Source: Sclerodactyla briareus (taxonomy: Eukaryota; Echinodermata; Holothuroidea; Dendrochirotida; Sclerodactylidae). From it: 64,000 nucleotides of DNA. Below the pieces are notes generated by a model. It worked only from the letters and a program-made list of their open reading frames with translations, searched no databases and was not told where the DNA came from. Made by a program: the position numbers and the translations under genes. Positions 26,051-37,856 of this stretch are shown in pieces. The DNA lies in contig JAODTK010004976.1 in assembly GCA_026419785.1 (NCBI GenBank), forward strand, positions 1 to 64,000, written 5' to 3'. Positions within the stretch are counted from its first letter, which is position 1, and each line of letters begins with the position of its first letter.

Positions 26051-26130
26051 CGGACCGCAAGGCTGGTGTAGTGGTTAACACTACGTTTTCGCATCTCGCG
26101 GCCCCGGGTTCGATTTCCTGTCGCGTGCGC
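26050..26130 (+). repeat. tRNA-derived SINE head
   Basis: The segment has an A-box-like TGGTGTAGTGG and a B-box GGGTTCGATTTCC at the spacing of a tRNA gene. Sequences flanking the boxes do not pair into an acceptor stem, so it is not a functional tRNA gene. The most likely source is a tRNA-derived SINE; its body and tail are not recognisable. Confidence 0.55.
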
Positions 26131-26519
26131 AGTTTTCCGTTTTCCGTGTTTCTTTTACGTGTTCTTACTTTTTTACCCAGTTTAATTGGTTTCATGGTCG
26201 CATTAAATCCCCCATAGTTTTTCGGAGGCAGTGTAGCTTTGGTCATTCTTTAGGCGGCATCTACAGCTTGTTTCACATTTGCCGCATTTTGCTTGCGGCA
26301 ACACTGATCCATGACCGATTCACATCAGCCCACTTTGTGTACAGCAGAAATAAAATCTTTTCAGAGCACAAACATATCTAGGGACATATGACAAAGCAAC
26401 ACAATTTCCGAAACCGAGTGGGTGTTCGATGTGCTTAAACACTATTCTTTTCGACGGTCCATTTATAGATGCAAAAATGTTCCCTACCAAGAACCGCCAA
26501 GAATATGGATGACATCCCG

Positions 26520-26950
26520 ATTGACACGAACTTGGTGCACCTGTCCACCCCCATGAAATTCAATGAGTTTAGGAAGTGGGCAATACGCCAGTCTGCTGCC
26601 CTCTATTTGGAGGTTTCAGCGAAATTATGAATTAAGTTTGTTCGATGTGAGACGAATCTTGGTGGGTAAGGGTAACAATTCGTCCCGAAAAACATTGAAG
26701 GGTCATTTCAAGGTCATCGGCGGGCAAATTTGTATAATTTTATGGTTTTCAACTTCGTCAACTGGACACGAAACTTGGAGTGGGGTCACATTGGTCCCAA
26801 AATTGTCTTTCAATGTCATCAAGGTCAATTTGCATGATTTATGCTACTTTTTCATAACTTTTTCGGATTTGAACGAAAACTTGGTGGATGTGAACTACAT
26901 TTGTTCCTGATCAACGTTGAGGCATTTCAAGTCAGCAGAGGCCAAACTTT
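26520..26950. repeat. ~115-bp tandem repeat, about four units
   Basis: The phrase ACGAAACTTGGTGG or a close variant occurs at about 26527, 26650, 26767 and 26874, followed each time by a TTGGTCCC- or TTCGTCCC-like phrase and then CATTTCAAGGTCAT or CATCAAGGTCAAT. The 115-codon plus-strand frame at 26563-26910 is a translation of these units and not a gene. Confidence 0.75.
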
Positions 26951-29900
26951 TTTTGTTTTCTAATGCGGGGAACGGGACTGTCAATCATCATTTGATATGG
27001 ACAGGGTATTCATGACACCAAGGCTGGGGTTATATTTAACTCAGGTTACTCGCTTAAAAAAATCTACAAAAACGATAAGACTGCAAAATAGCACTATCCA
27101 TGCCCATCTTTTATCGGGAGTATGAATGCCTTGCTTCTGGTTACAATGAGCGAGGATTTGATGGACCGGACGAACAACTCTCTTGCCTTCCTTTGTTTGC
27201 CCCCCTTGTTGTCTTTCACACAGCGCACTTGTCACTGATCGTTTCAATTCCGCCTCTGAATAGTCCATCCCTGGTTTACTGACTATTGAATTGACTTATT
27301 CGCCGGAGTGCCAATAACGACGCGCGGGTATAGGTGATTGCCATCTGTAATACTGCATACAGTTCGTTAGGTGGCTAGGCTGTGCTAGGCAACAGCTATC
27401 GCAAAACAATCAAAATAACCCTCTGACTTGAATGATCCGTCCTCAAATGTTCAGCAAAATTATCTCAAGTGGCCTTCCAAGATCGATAGGAAGAAGACGA
27501 TGTTATATACGCTGGAAATAGGTTACAGTATAACGAATTTATATCGAGAAAATCTGAGGAGTGGCAGCCGCATCGTGCAGCGCAATCCTACACCTACATG
27601 ACATGAACACCACCACTATCTGGTCGTGAACAGTTCGGACATGCGCAAAATCTCACAACACAGTCAGAGAAGTTGCATCTCATCATACACCTATATGTAC
27701 GCAGTTAGTTCAAAAAACTGACATTGAGCACCTGATGTGTTAATTACTCCGACGATGCACACTCAGGGTACAGTAGGCCCACATGTAGTAACGAAAATAT
27801 TGAATACCCAAACTGTCAGTTATCGATTGCCTCAAGTCCAAATTGCTGTGCATTCTAAAGTTCTGTCACTTTTAAGCAGACACACTAGTCATTCTCGTGG
27901 ATCAGGTAATGGAGTACTGGATTTCTTCCTTTGATAACAGTTTACAGTATAGGTGCAAATTGAGGCCAGGATCATGCTCTAGTAAAAAAATCAGTTTATC
28001 ACCCCTAATCGCTGTTTTTGTGTTTCTTCCCTACTGAGAGGAACCCATCAAAATACACAGATTCGTCCTCATTTTGGCAGCATCAGATATTGGATTAGAT
28101 TTTTCCAGATGCCACAGTTTGTGATATTGTTTCCTAAGCTCATCACTGAGAATGAAAGCATGAATTAATCACTCACCCCACTGCTTCCGCTCCAAACTAG
28201 TTTGTTATTGAAGTCCTCACCGATCACAGTGTTTGAGTGGTCAATTGCTGCTAACCATGAACAAAATTTGACAACAACATTTATTGAACTTTTTTTTTTT
28301 AAATAAGAACTGAATCTGAAAAATGCAGTGGAAATCTGTCCTGGTAAAAATGGTGTCCCATCCGAGACTTGGGAAAAGCCGTTACAGGTATAGTAATTGC
28401 ATTCTCTAAGTGAAAAGAGGAACATTGACAAAATTAGTCACTCTGTCGATGAATCTGGATACAGTGTTACGATGAATCCATATCGTTCACGTATGCCCGG
28501 TTGCATCACTGCTCATATGTACTGTAGCTTTTATAGCCTACCAACTGATAAACCATGATACTGATTGACATCATGATAACGCTGCCATACTAGTTGTATA
28601 ATGTAAAACATGTAGTTACGTGCAGAGCATTGCACGCCTTTGGTTCCCTTGCGTGTCCGGATTCACATTTGGATATGTACAATGTGCACGGCACGCTAAT
28701 GCGGTACGTCACAATAGCTCAAGCGTTGAATATTTTCCCAGAAAGTGCATTAACCATGGGGATAGAACACGATCGCAATGATTACCCTGTTCTTCATACA
28801 GCACGAAATGTCAGTTTGAATATGCAACAAACGTAACGGCCCTCATATACCACTTATTATAAAATAGGAACCCCTGGTGACACTGGAAAAAGTCTTGTAT
28901 GTTATGGTCCGAAATAATTTGACTGCCCCTCAGCGTGTAACAGATATAAGAAAACCACTGACAGCACTGACGACGCTGAATCAATGATTGGCCAACCCTG
29001 AATGAAAAAATGTTCAAATTGTGAGTTACATGTAGGGCCCCATGGCTATAGGCACCGTGCTCATTTTATAGGGGCACTTTTGTGTTAGCGGTGTCAATGG
29101 AGCAACCAGAATAAAACACGAATTCCACTCATTTGTGGGTGGATCGCCACCAAATTCTTATTTCGTTTTGTCATTCACTTTTTTCCACAACTCAAATCAA
29201 ACAATTTTCGGGTTTTTAGCGTCAATATGCCATTCCATGGGAAACTAGCTGGCCTTCCTGTATATCATGGTAGGCATGTGTTTTCGGATTGAATTTCAAT
29301 CGGATCTCTGCAATTTTGTCTCGCCTGAATGAAATTCACAAGACAATTGTGCTGTTATAAGCTGCCCACAGCAAACCCCTCTGTTACCCAACCAATTTGA
29401 AAGTTGGATCAACCTTCAAAATACTGTAACATTTCCTTTCCTCTCTCCTTGCCTGGGGGATGGGGAACAACTGTAGAGGTTTCCTATCTCGACTGCTGCA
29501 TGGGATAGTTTTTGTTGGTGTGTTGTCTGCTGTTGTATGCTTTGCGTTCTTTCTCGATACCATCTCTCAATGACCCCGCAGATAACGAGTGTCGTCCAGT
29601 CTTGCAACAAACCATATACGCAATATCGACAGAGCGCGCAAGTTCCTGACCTGAAGGACTACCGTTGCAGCTTAGCTGCCGAGCCCCAGCCAACCACATT
29701 CGGGGGCTCCGAGTAGGTCCAATAAAGCCGCCCCCATCATTGCAAGGTGAGTAATCGAGATCACATCTAACCCGTTCTGACAGGTCTACACTGCTCCATG
29801 TGAATCCAGAGGTTGATTCCGTACATACACTGACTCATCCTACAAGTACCGTCCACCAGTTGTCCATCGATCTACCTGCATGACCTCGGCGCTCTTTAGC

Positions 29901-30146
29901 AACCGGCCGGACGCGCACTTCGGTTATCAGTGAATAAATCTGTTTTTTGCCGAGTCCTCAAGGAAAATAATAGGGAGTCAGGCCTTCACTCACGTCGCTC
30001 CTGATCTGTGATCAAATGCCGTCGAACTCCGGCATCACTTGGGTTTTTTTGTGTTTTGCTCATACCGCGAGGTCTTTGTTAAAAGTCGTATTCATTTCAG
30101 CTTGTTTATGGTTGATTATGTTGGTTATGATTGATCATTGGTAAGT
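26951..30146. other. No recognisable gene
   Basis: About 3.2 kb of mixed-composition DNA before the DIRS element. Frames of 60-90 codons occur on both strands (for example 28594-28836 plus), but none shows a domain, repeat or signal peptide that I can identify. Confidence 0.5.
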
Positions 30147-30180
30147 TAACCCCCCTGCGTTAAGGGGGCTACTTACGAGG

Positions 30181-30330
30181 GCACTTAACTTCTAGACTTA
30201 CTACAAATTGCATTTTCGCGTCGGCCAAACGGCCGCTCAACACACCCTATACCACTAAAAAAGAGTTAGCACAGCGCCGGTACCGACACGCAGCCGTAAC
30301 TAGCTGGGAGCGGTACTGGGCTGCACTATC
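30181..30330. repeat. Left inverted terminal repeat of the DIRS-like element
   Basis: Its reverse complement matches 36749-36890: both share GATAGTGCAGCC, AGTTACGGCTGCGT, TTTTTTAGTGGTATAGGGTG and GCAATTTGTAGTAAGTC. The outer extension at 30147-30180 (AACCCCCCTGCGTTAAGGGG onward) is not shared with the right terminus but is matched by the internal complementary region. Confidence 0.88.
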
Positions 30331-30394
30331 ATTCCAACTAGCACCCGGGGCCCCCGGCTTATGGGGAGGACGGGCGGGTGCTCCCAGAATGTAA

Positions 30395-30476
30395 GTTGGC
30401 CCCTCGTAGTACCTCCCCTTAACGAAGGGGGGTTCACTTACTTCAGGCCTTACCTTCTGGACTTACTACATTGCAG
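30395..30476. repeat. Internal complementary region (ICR)
   Basis: The first half, CCCCTTAACGAAGGGGGGTT with the preceding CCCTCGTA, is the reverse complement of the left outer end near 30147-30182. The second half, ACTTACTTCAGG...CTTCTGGACTTACTAC, is the reverse complement of the right outer end near 36860-36900. The two meet at GGGGGGTT/CACTTACTT. In DIRS-1 this region templates joining of the element's ends into a circle. Confidence 0.82.
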
Positions 30477-30799
30477 ACTCCCACCGCAAGGAGGTGGGAA
30501 GCGGGGATCGAATTATCCAACTGGAATAAGACACTCACCATAAAAAGATGTTCTGATTACCGCCTCCGCAGTCAAACAGACTACACAGCCGAGCGGGGCC
30601 CATCCTCACAGGCAGGATGTCCCCGAGCCATCCACAGCCCAACACAACAGCCCTACTAGCTGAGGCAGCGCGGTAGGGAAGGTGAGTGGCACAAAGCCGA
30701 AGCTTACCTAGAGGCCAGTTACCCCCAGCGCGAGGGCCACAGACGCTGACCCGAACCGTGACCCCCGCACGGGAGGGAGGCGGTGGCCATGCGGGATTC

Positions 30800-31930
30800 A
30801 CTCCGCAGGGCGTCCCCTAGGTATAAGCGTCAAGTTATCTGAGATTTCATCTCGAGCCTGTAGAATCTCCTCTAACGGCACACCTTTATAGAGCGCGGAG
30901 GGAGAGGACAACCCCCCCCCCCCCCGCACTTCGAGAGCTCGCGGTCGATACGGACCAACGCCCGGCGAATCACGCTGATACACTAGAGATCGTATCCCTG
31001 GAGTCGCGTGTATGAGGTAGTACACAGACCTCCGGAGGGACGTCCGCTTCCAGGTCAACCCGAAGGGCCCGAACTGGACACCACACCTCGTCCCCCTCCA
31101 CTCCCGAGAACTCCCAACGCACGATGAAAATCGGAGCCGGGGAAGATTGACCTACTGCCGTCTTAGTGAGAAAACACGTCCGGAACCAGGCGGCCCCCCG
31201 TGAGGCTCGAAACGCATATGGCCGCGGGCGGAATAGACGGAGGCAAACAAGGCACCACGGCGCCGAGCCGAGGCCGCCAAGAGGAACGCTGTCTCACCAA
31301 CGCTGCGGCAAGAGAGTCAGTCCGCTAGCGTTCATTGGAGGCTCCGCAGTATCCGAGACGTCCCCTGTCCCAGGGCGAACTAGAGTGCGAACCCTTGACG
31401 ACCAAGACATGCTCCGAAGGAGAAGGTCAAGTGGCTTCGCATAGACACCGTTGACCCAGTCCGACCGCCTATTATACCGAACAGCGGAGCGGTAACCCCG
31501 GATCGTGTTCACTTGCCGCCCTAAACGGAACAAGTAAGAGGAAAACTCGCCAACCTCCCCTCCAGTGGACGCGGCCCGGAGAAACCGGCGATCCTCACAC
31601 CACCCTCGGTACAATCCGAGTCGCGAATCACACAGGCAGCGGTGGAATCTCTCCGACCCGGGCCGCCATCGCGGCAGCCTTCTCCGAACGGCCCGACGCT
31701 CGGAGGGAATCTTCTGCCACCGCCACGCACCAGGCCATAAAAAGGGAAAGAAACCAGAGCCTCCGTATCGGACGGCGCGTTCCCAGACCCGGAAGCCCCA
31801 GGAGGTCGCTCGAAGCGGGGAAAATTCGCGGCGCACCCGCCAGCAACGCCAGAAGTGGCCGGAACCACCTCGGTTCGGCCAAAACGTCGCTATCATGGGG
31901 ACCCAACACGGGCTCCCTGCCAACCTTTTG
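30800..31930 (-). pseudogene. Tyrosine recombinase of the DIRS-like element
   Basis: The N-terminal SAM-like part appears in the frame 31294-31923 as FSSYLFRLGRQVNTIRGYRS, followed by a DLLLRSMSW block and a LVRPGTGDV segment, as in DIRS and Ngaro recombinases. The C-terminal catalytic part is in the frame 30798-31058, where GVPLEEILQARD matches the family's helix before the nucleophile. A neighbouring frame reads RLYLGDAL, placing the likely catalytic tyrosine, and another reads HTRDSRD where the H..R pair is expected. At least three frame breaks separate these pieces. Strand exchange is the family function; this copy cannot make the full protein. Confidence 0.75.
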
Positions 31931-32229
31931 ACTAGTCGAACGGCTGGAAGGCATACGCACGGAAAGCCACAACCAGAGCCAGATCATCGACCACCCAGGC
32001 GCACCTCGAGCGGGACTCGTGGTGCAGAAGATAGGCATCTTTGCGTTGAGAGGCGACGCGAACAGGTCCACCTCCGGACATGAACGCCTCGACAACGCTT
32101 TGCACAACTCCGACGTGATGAGACCACTCCGTCGGAGCAAGAGTGATGCGCGAGAGCGTGTCCGCGAAGGGAAGTTCTCCTGAATCCTGAAGGTGAACCG
32201 CCTGAACGCGCACCCCGTGCGTGCGGAAC

Positions 32230-32560
32230 CACAGGAACAGATCCTAGGTCACTGTCCAAAGACCCCGCGAATGCGTCCGCGCCCTGCTGGGTTATGTACG
32301 ATATCGCCGCAGTACTGTCGCAACGGACCAGTACGACGGTCCGCCACTCGCGCAATAATTTCACGGCGCGGAACAACGCAAGCAACTCGAGCACATTTAT
32401 TGTGTGTCCCCGTACCTCCCGATTCCCACACTGAGCCAACGCAACTCCAGCTAGGCGTCGAGTGAGGTAAAAAGTTGGACGGGAAGCGGGAACCGTACGC
32501 CATGACTTGGTCCCTTTCGGCCATCCACCGGAATGCTCGGGTCCGTGTGGCGGCCACACC
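32230..32560 (-). pseudogene. RNase H domain of the DIRS-like element
   Basis: Within the minus frame 31984-32772, around residue 125 of the open frame, the sequence reads INVLELLALFRAVKLL, then VVLVRCDSTAAISYITQQG. These are the second and third acidic blocks (ELLA and CDSTAA) of retroelement RNase H in the DIRS group. The first aspartate block is in another frame near 32500. The domain follows the reverse transcriptase directly and removes template RNA during reverse transcription in intact elements. Confidence 0.8.
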
Positions 32561-32789
32561 TGGCGTCGACAGATTTCCCGAGACGACGGGCGCAACACGC
32601 CAAGAGGTGTATCTGGAGGGGGCGCATGATACAGCAAGCCAAAGGTGACCAGGTCACTAGGTTCGCCCATGAAACCGAGGAGAACCAGCCACGCCCGCGC
32701 AGGGAGTTCTGCCCTGAAACAGCCGACACCCGGCTGCCTGGCCTCCAGTCTCCCCAGGTTGGTGGTGGCCACACCGTCCGCCTAATCGA

Positions 32790-33580
32790 TCTGCGCACCC
32801 AGATAACGATCTTTGGGGACGGTCTCAGGTCGGACTCGTCGTATGACGAGCCATCCCAGGCCCCGCAAGTCCAGAATCCGTTCGGTGCTCCTCTGACCTC
32901 CGCCTCTGAGTCCCCCACGATAGCCCGTCTTCCAGATACAGTGAAGATCTGGCACCCCCTGACCGAACGCAGATGGCCCCCGTGGCCCTCGTGCCCCGTG
33001 TAAACCCACGGGGCGCCGTCGACAAGGGAAAACGGGGAGACTGGTACATCGGTAGGAGGAATCGCGAAGCGGAAGCATAGGAAGAGGGATCCTCCCCCTA
33101 CGGGGAAATGCCAGTTTCAGCCGCTAGGTCCCCCGACGTCGTCCAGAGACCCCTCCTCCAGGTGTTTTAAACTCACCGCTAGTTGTTCCATGCGGAGTGG
33201 GGTGGGCGGACGAACACTGTTGAGAGGACGCAGTTCAATATGGCCCGCCACGAACCGTCCCCTCTTTTGCATCAGGAAGAAGACGCCACAAACCGTGGGA
33301 CTTCTTGCGGGAGGAGGGGAGTAATGGCCCCTTGGCCAAAAGGGTTTCGATCTCCCTCTCCAACAACGACGCCTGGGAGCGGTCCGGCGGGACCGGCGTA
33401 GCCCGAAAACGCCCGGGCTCGGGGAGGCGCCGTAAAACTCCAGACGATTCCCGGGAGGCGTGGCCAGATCCACCTGTTCGAGGTGACAGTGGGCCACTCC
33501 CCCGCAAAGTCCCGGAGCCGACCCCCCACAGGCGGGGTCCGCCTGGGGTCCGGACAATGGGCCGGTAGTCACTTACCCCC
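32790..33580 (-). pseudogene. Reverse transcriptase domain of the DIRS-like element
   Basis: The N-terminal block reads LEREIETLLAKGPLLPSSRK in frame 33235-33597, then IELRPLNSV with a PLRMEQLAVSLKHLEEG segment in frame 33117-33572. These match the DIRS pattern of REI..LL.KGA followed by DLRPLN and F.ME. The polymerase core appears in frame 32825-33049 as SLYLEDGL, where YLDDWL is usual; the first aspartate is glutamate here. The rest of the palm is split by frameshifts. Its start is not visible as a separate ATG; in intact elements it is fused with RNase H. Confidence 0.78.
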
Positions 33581-33589
33581 GGGCTGGCT

Positions 33590-35545
33590 GGAGGCATAGC
33601 CTCCTCTGCCCGGCGGAGAATGACGCCCCCCTTGGCTGCCGTGACGCTTTGTCCGTGTCCCTTCTGCTAACGGGGGGGGGGGAACCCTCCGCCCTCTGGG
33701 GGCCGAGACGCCCTGAGAAGCCTCCCCCGCGCGCGGCGACTCTGATCAGAAGACTGTCCTCTACGGCAGACACGTCCGCCGTCTTCCAGTACGTTTCCAC
33801 CCGGGAAGCGTTCTGTTCCAGGACCCGTGAAAACAACCTCCGGGAGGTCGGGCCCAACAAGGGGCGCTCAGGAGTTCGCCCGCAGCAGAGGCGAAGGAGG
33901 TTTCAAGTCCGGAGGACCCATATTCGCCCCAAAACAAAAAAAGACGTGTGCCTTGACGCAAATGCGGGCAAACTGAACGCAGGCCAGCCTAGTAACCGCC
34001 GACTGGACCCTTGCCATCACCTCCCGCAAAGAGGGGTCTGCCGACGGCTTCACCTGGGCGACCACTCCGCTAACACTGAGAGCCGAGACCTTGACTACCG
34101 ATCTCGCTGTCACGGTCAAAAACCGAGATCGCTCTCGGTCTGCCTGGGCCGATCCTTCAGACGGAAGGAAGCTTCCCCCCTCCTTGGCCGGGAGAACCGA
34201 CGTCCTCCCCGACAGGACCAGCCGGCCCCACGCTCTCGGCAGGGAGGTGAACGGAGAATGGCATCGTACTGGCCTGGGGTACTCGAATGAAGGCTGTCCT
34301 CCCGCTATGAGACGCTCGACGGAGACGTCTCGGCCCTAGCCTGGAAAGCTGGAACACTTCCAACCGGCATCTGGAGGGTATGCAGCGGGCGGAGCGTATC
34401 CACGGTGCTTGTCCCAACGCGCCCAGCCTGTCAGATCTTCCGTCGCGGCCTCCCTGGTCCTTTGACAAGTCCAGGGAAAAAGCCCGAGCCAGTACCGCCA
34501 CCGCCGCAGCGTCGTCTGCCTCAACGAGGCCCGTAAGGGTGGCTCTCCGTCAACTGAAGGGACTCCTGGCCCGACGGGCCCCCTCAATGGACGGGGCAAC
34601 AAACTCCGATCCGTCCGAGTCTCTGTCCGAAGTTCCCAGCATCGCCAGGAAGGGGGTGGGCATCCCCGAAGAGACCCAAGCGGGGGAACCCGTCGCGAGG
34701 TTTGTTTGGGCTTCAGCCAGGGGCAGCGCCCCCCAAACCCCGGCAGTGCGCCAATGACGGGGACCCTTCGGGCGACCGACGTGAGATCCACACTGGGTGG
34801 GCGCACTAAACAGGAATACGTCACGACAGCCCGTGGACGGGCAGTCCCATGAACAGTACCAGGGCCCCTGACGTACCGAACGGATTCGGGGGAACGCCAT
34901 AACAGAGGGCGGTGTGGCTCCCAGGAACCCGTCACCCCACTGGAGGAACGTTCCATGACCCTGCGCCCCGGCGCAGGGGTCTGCCACCCCCAGGCAGGGC
35001 CAAACTGGTCATGGTGGGGGGGCTGAGGCCGGAAACCCGACACGCGGGAGGCCTGCCCTAACCCGGTTAGGGACATGGACGACGGAAAGGATGACGGCAC
35101 AGCGCCAACGTAGTCGTCTCTTAAACAGCGGTCCCCGCAGGGACCTCAATCCCCCCAACCCAGGCCGAGGCAATGCACGTTCGCCTGAGGTGGAGGGAGA
35201 AGGGAGGGGGGACTGAGTCACCGAGGTGCCCGAGGGATCGCCAATGGTCCGGAAAGACCCGGTGGGTGACCGAGGTATTAAGCCCGCTGGCCCTTCAACG
35301 ATAGTGACCGTCACGACCGGGTCCGGCACCACGCAGGGCCTCATTCCCCCATTACTGGCGAACCCAACAAGGGAAGCAGAGTGGAGGAAGAAGGGAAAGA
35401 CAGGAGCAAGGTCCCGACGCGAGTAGTAGAACGGGGGGACACGGAGGGATCCCACAAGCGTGGATTGAGCGCACGCAAGCCCCGACGCGCCGGTAAAAGG
35501 GGAGGACCTCTGAGCCTTGCGGGAGGTGCGCTGGCTCGAGGACAT
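33590..35545 (-). pseudogene. Putative gag-like region of the DIRS-like element
   Basis: Several overlapping minus frames fill this part: 35009-35545 (begins MSSSQRTSRK), 34336-35100, 34157-34501, 33868-34119 and 33573-33860. Together they make a serine/proline/arginine-rich protein followed by a segment containing LREVMARVQSAVTRLACV and a more hydrophobic tail. Position 5' of the reverse transcriptase is where gag lies in DIRS elements. I recognise no zinc knuckle and cannot align it to a known family, so the call rests on position and on frames being far longer than elsewhere in the window. Confidence 0.5.
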
Positions 35546-35559
35546 TGTAACTAATGCTC

Positions 35560-36748
35560 TTCATCTTACATAACTGTAAAAAGCAAACGACACCAGAGTT
35601 AGTAAATCAGGGTAAGGTACTCAAATAAGTACTATACTAGACAATGACTCGAAATGTCAAGAGGACCCAGAGAGCGCCCGAGGGTCCACAATGACCCCCT
35701 GCGGCCAAAGTTGCAACTTGACCAACTAGGGTACGTTACGCAGATATAGGGCAAAACGTGAAAAATGCACGAAACGGTAAAGGCCCACCCCCAACTTACC
35801 GAGGGGGGGTGGGAGGAAACGCAGACGGTCAGAGGGCCCCTCAGGGGACCCAAAGACACCCAAACCCTGGGTCTACGGCCCCCCAGGGCACCAGGGAGGG
35901 GAAAAGCTCACGACGGGAAAATAAAGATGGCCGCAAGCTAACTGAGGTGACGTCACCGCTCGGAGATGACTCATCTGAAAGAAGAAACAAAAATGTACGG
36001 TTCATGACATGAAAAGAAATTTTTGCCCCTCTCCCAGGCTATAGCCCGCAAAAGCGGGCAACATATGCGTGACATATGAATAAAATAGGACTATAGACCA
36101 CACCAATATGGCACCCACGCACCGTAGCGAATGCTAAAAAGGACGTGAGGGTGCCCGTCTTGAATGCAAATTAGGCAACGGCCTGAGAGCCAAGCGCTCT
36201 GGACGCACTGGGGCCTAGCCACACCGACAACGGGGGGGGAAAACACCAACAAAGGCAACGAAGGGAAAACCCCATAGCCACAGGGTGTAAAAAGTCTAGT
36301 GCAAAGCAAGCGAAAGGCGAAGGAGGGGGAAGACCCGCTACGAACTAGTGAGGGAAAACATCCCCTCCCGGAGCCCAAGGGGGCGGACAGAGCCCAGAAG
36401 GGCTCAAACGAACCGAAACAAGCTAGCGGGGAGGAAAAACGCACCTAGCCGGGCGGGGAGGAGGGAGAAAACCCCAGCCCCCCACGAAGAACGGTCGGCC
36501 CAAAACGAAGCCCAGACAAAGAACAGGGCACACACAAGAACCGCACTGGCACGCTATCGAAAGGTCCCCCGATCCCAAGGAAGGGGCAGGGAATGAGTGA
36601 ATAATACAGGAAAACTACACCACAACCCCAAAAAGAATTAATCACCTGATAGTGGTTGAAATTGTGGTAGGAAGTAGCGTGAGAAGCGTAAACTCAACGA
36701 GAATAACGTTAGCCGGGTGTTGCTGTTGCAAACACACACCGAAAAGAA
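35560..36748 (-). other. Non-coding leader of the DIRS-like element
   Basis: About 1.2 kb between the right terminal repeat and the gag-like region. Its frames are low-complexity arginine/proline or serine/leucine runs caused by purine-rich DNA on the plus strand. I see no promoter motif. Confidence 0.5.
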
Positions 36749-36902
36749 GATAGTGCAGCCCCGTACGGCTCCCAACTAGTTACGGCTGCGTTCGGTACGG
36801 CGCTGGCGTATCTTTTTTAGTGGTATAGGGTGTGTTGAAGACGGCGTTGGACAAAAATGCAATTTGTAGTAAGTCCAGAAGGTAAGTGCCTGAAGTAAGT
36901 AG
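36749..36902. repeat. Right inverted terminal repeat of the DIRS-like element
   Basis: This is the start of the element in its coding direction. It pairs with 30181-30330 with short indels. The outermost GGTAAGTGCCTGAAGTAAGT is missing from the left repeat but matched in reverse by the internal complementary region. Confidence 0.87.
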
Positions 36903-37782
36903 GTCGAGTCACCAGTGACAAAAACGGACAATATAAAATTGGACGGGTAGTATAGTATATGCGGCAAATGTGCTTTTATGCGTGGATTAAACTAATGAAA
37001 CATGCCGAATCGTTTAAAGGCAACTGCAGCCTTGGGTACAACAGAGTTTTTCGTGGAATAGAAATCTGCTCTATAGGGGCGAACCCTATTCATATACGAT
37101 TTCGTATCATGGAGTTCGAAGTTGGTCTATTATAAAGACATGGGGATACATCCCAATTGCGGAAATAAACGCATTACGTCACACTTGGACAACCCGTACC
37201 TATTAGTACCAGGATGAAACAACGCCAAGGTTCCACGAGGTGCCAACTAGCGCATAAATCATACCTTCATTCAGGAATCGTTTCAATGCTCATTGCCTGC
37301 AGCGCCACTCAACAAGGAACCAAGTTTTGTATGGGACAGATTTCGACTGTACAGACCGTGGTTCACAATAACTCGGAAAGTTGTTAGTAGAGTTTAGGTA
37401 CGATACGGACACTGCAGCACGTATCGCTTCAGTCGTGGACACCATTCGTTCTTGGCGGACCTTGTGATCTGCCGGCGGTTCCATAAGTAGTGAACTTGCC
37501 TTGATGCCGCAAACTTGGGTAAAGAAAAAAACATATTCTGTATTCTATCTAGTGCTATCAGTGTATGAATGTCGCTGCTTTACTGCACTGAGTACTTGAC
37601 TTTAGTCGAGTAATTATGTAGTAATGGTAGGGTGTATGTGCGTGGGTATGGACTATGTGTAAGAGGGCCATTTGTATTGTGTCATAGAGATCCCTAAAAA
37701 AATCCGTTGGGTGACATTCTTATTTGATAAAAAAGAGGTTGACCGTGCATAGGACCAAACACATGATCGATCAATAATAAGT
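36903..37782. other. No recognisable gene
   Basis: Flank of the DIRS element. No target-site duplication is evident, as expected for this class, and there is no motif-bearing frame. Confidence 0.5.
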
Positions 37783-37856
37783 AATTATTTCATTCATCAT
37801 TATTTCATTCATGCATTCATTCATCCCATTCATGATTCCATTCATGATTTCATCTA
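37783..37856. repeat. ATTC-type microsatellite
   Basis: Imperfect ATTC/ATTT units such as CATTCATTCATCCCATTCATG. Confidence 0.8.

Larger units (their letters stand above)
30147..36902 (-). mobile_element. DIRS-like tyrosine-recombinase retrotransposon, decayed
   Basis: The element is bounded by inverted terminal repeats and carries, in minus-strand order from high to low coordinate, a leader, a gag-like region, reverse transcriptase, RNase H, tyrosine recombinase, an internal complementary region and the second terminal repeat. That is the arrangement of DIRS-1-type elements, which integrate through a circular DNA intermediate with a tyrosine recombinase instead of an integrase. I see no N6-adenine methyltransferase domain between RNase H and recombinase, which some DIRS elements have. 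The interior is visibly richer in G and C than the flanks. Every domain is split among frames, so the copy is not expected to be active. Long plus-strand frames across it are shadows. Confidence 0.88.

Noticed and set aside
26050-26130. Functional tRNA gene
   Set aside because: Acceptor-stem halves do not pair and the anticodon arm is irregular; only the internal promoter boxes fit.
31565-34757. Long plus-strand frames (172, 156, 213 and 125 codons)
   Set aside because: They lie opposite the DIRS minus-strand genes and exist because of the G/C-rich composition; no domain is visible on the plus strand.
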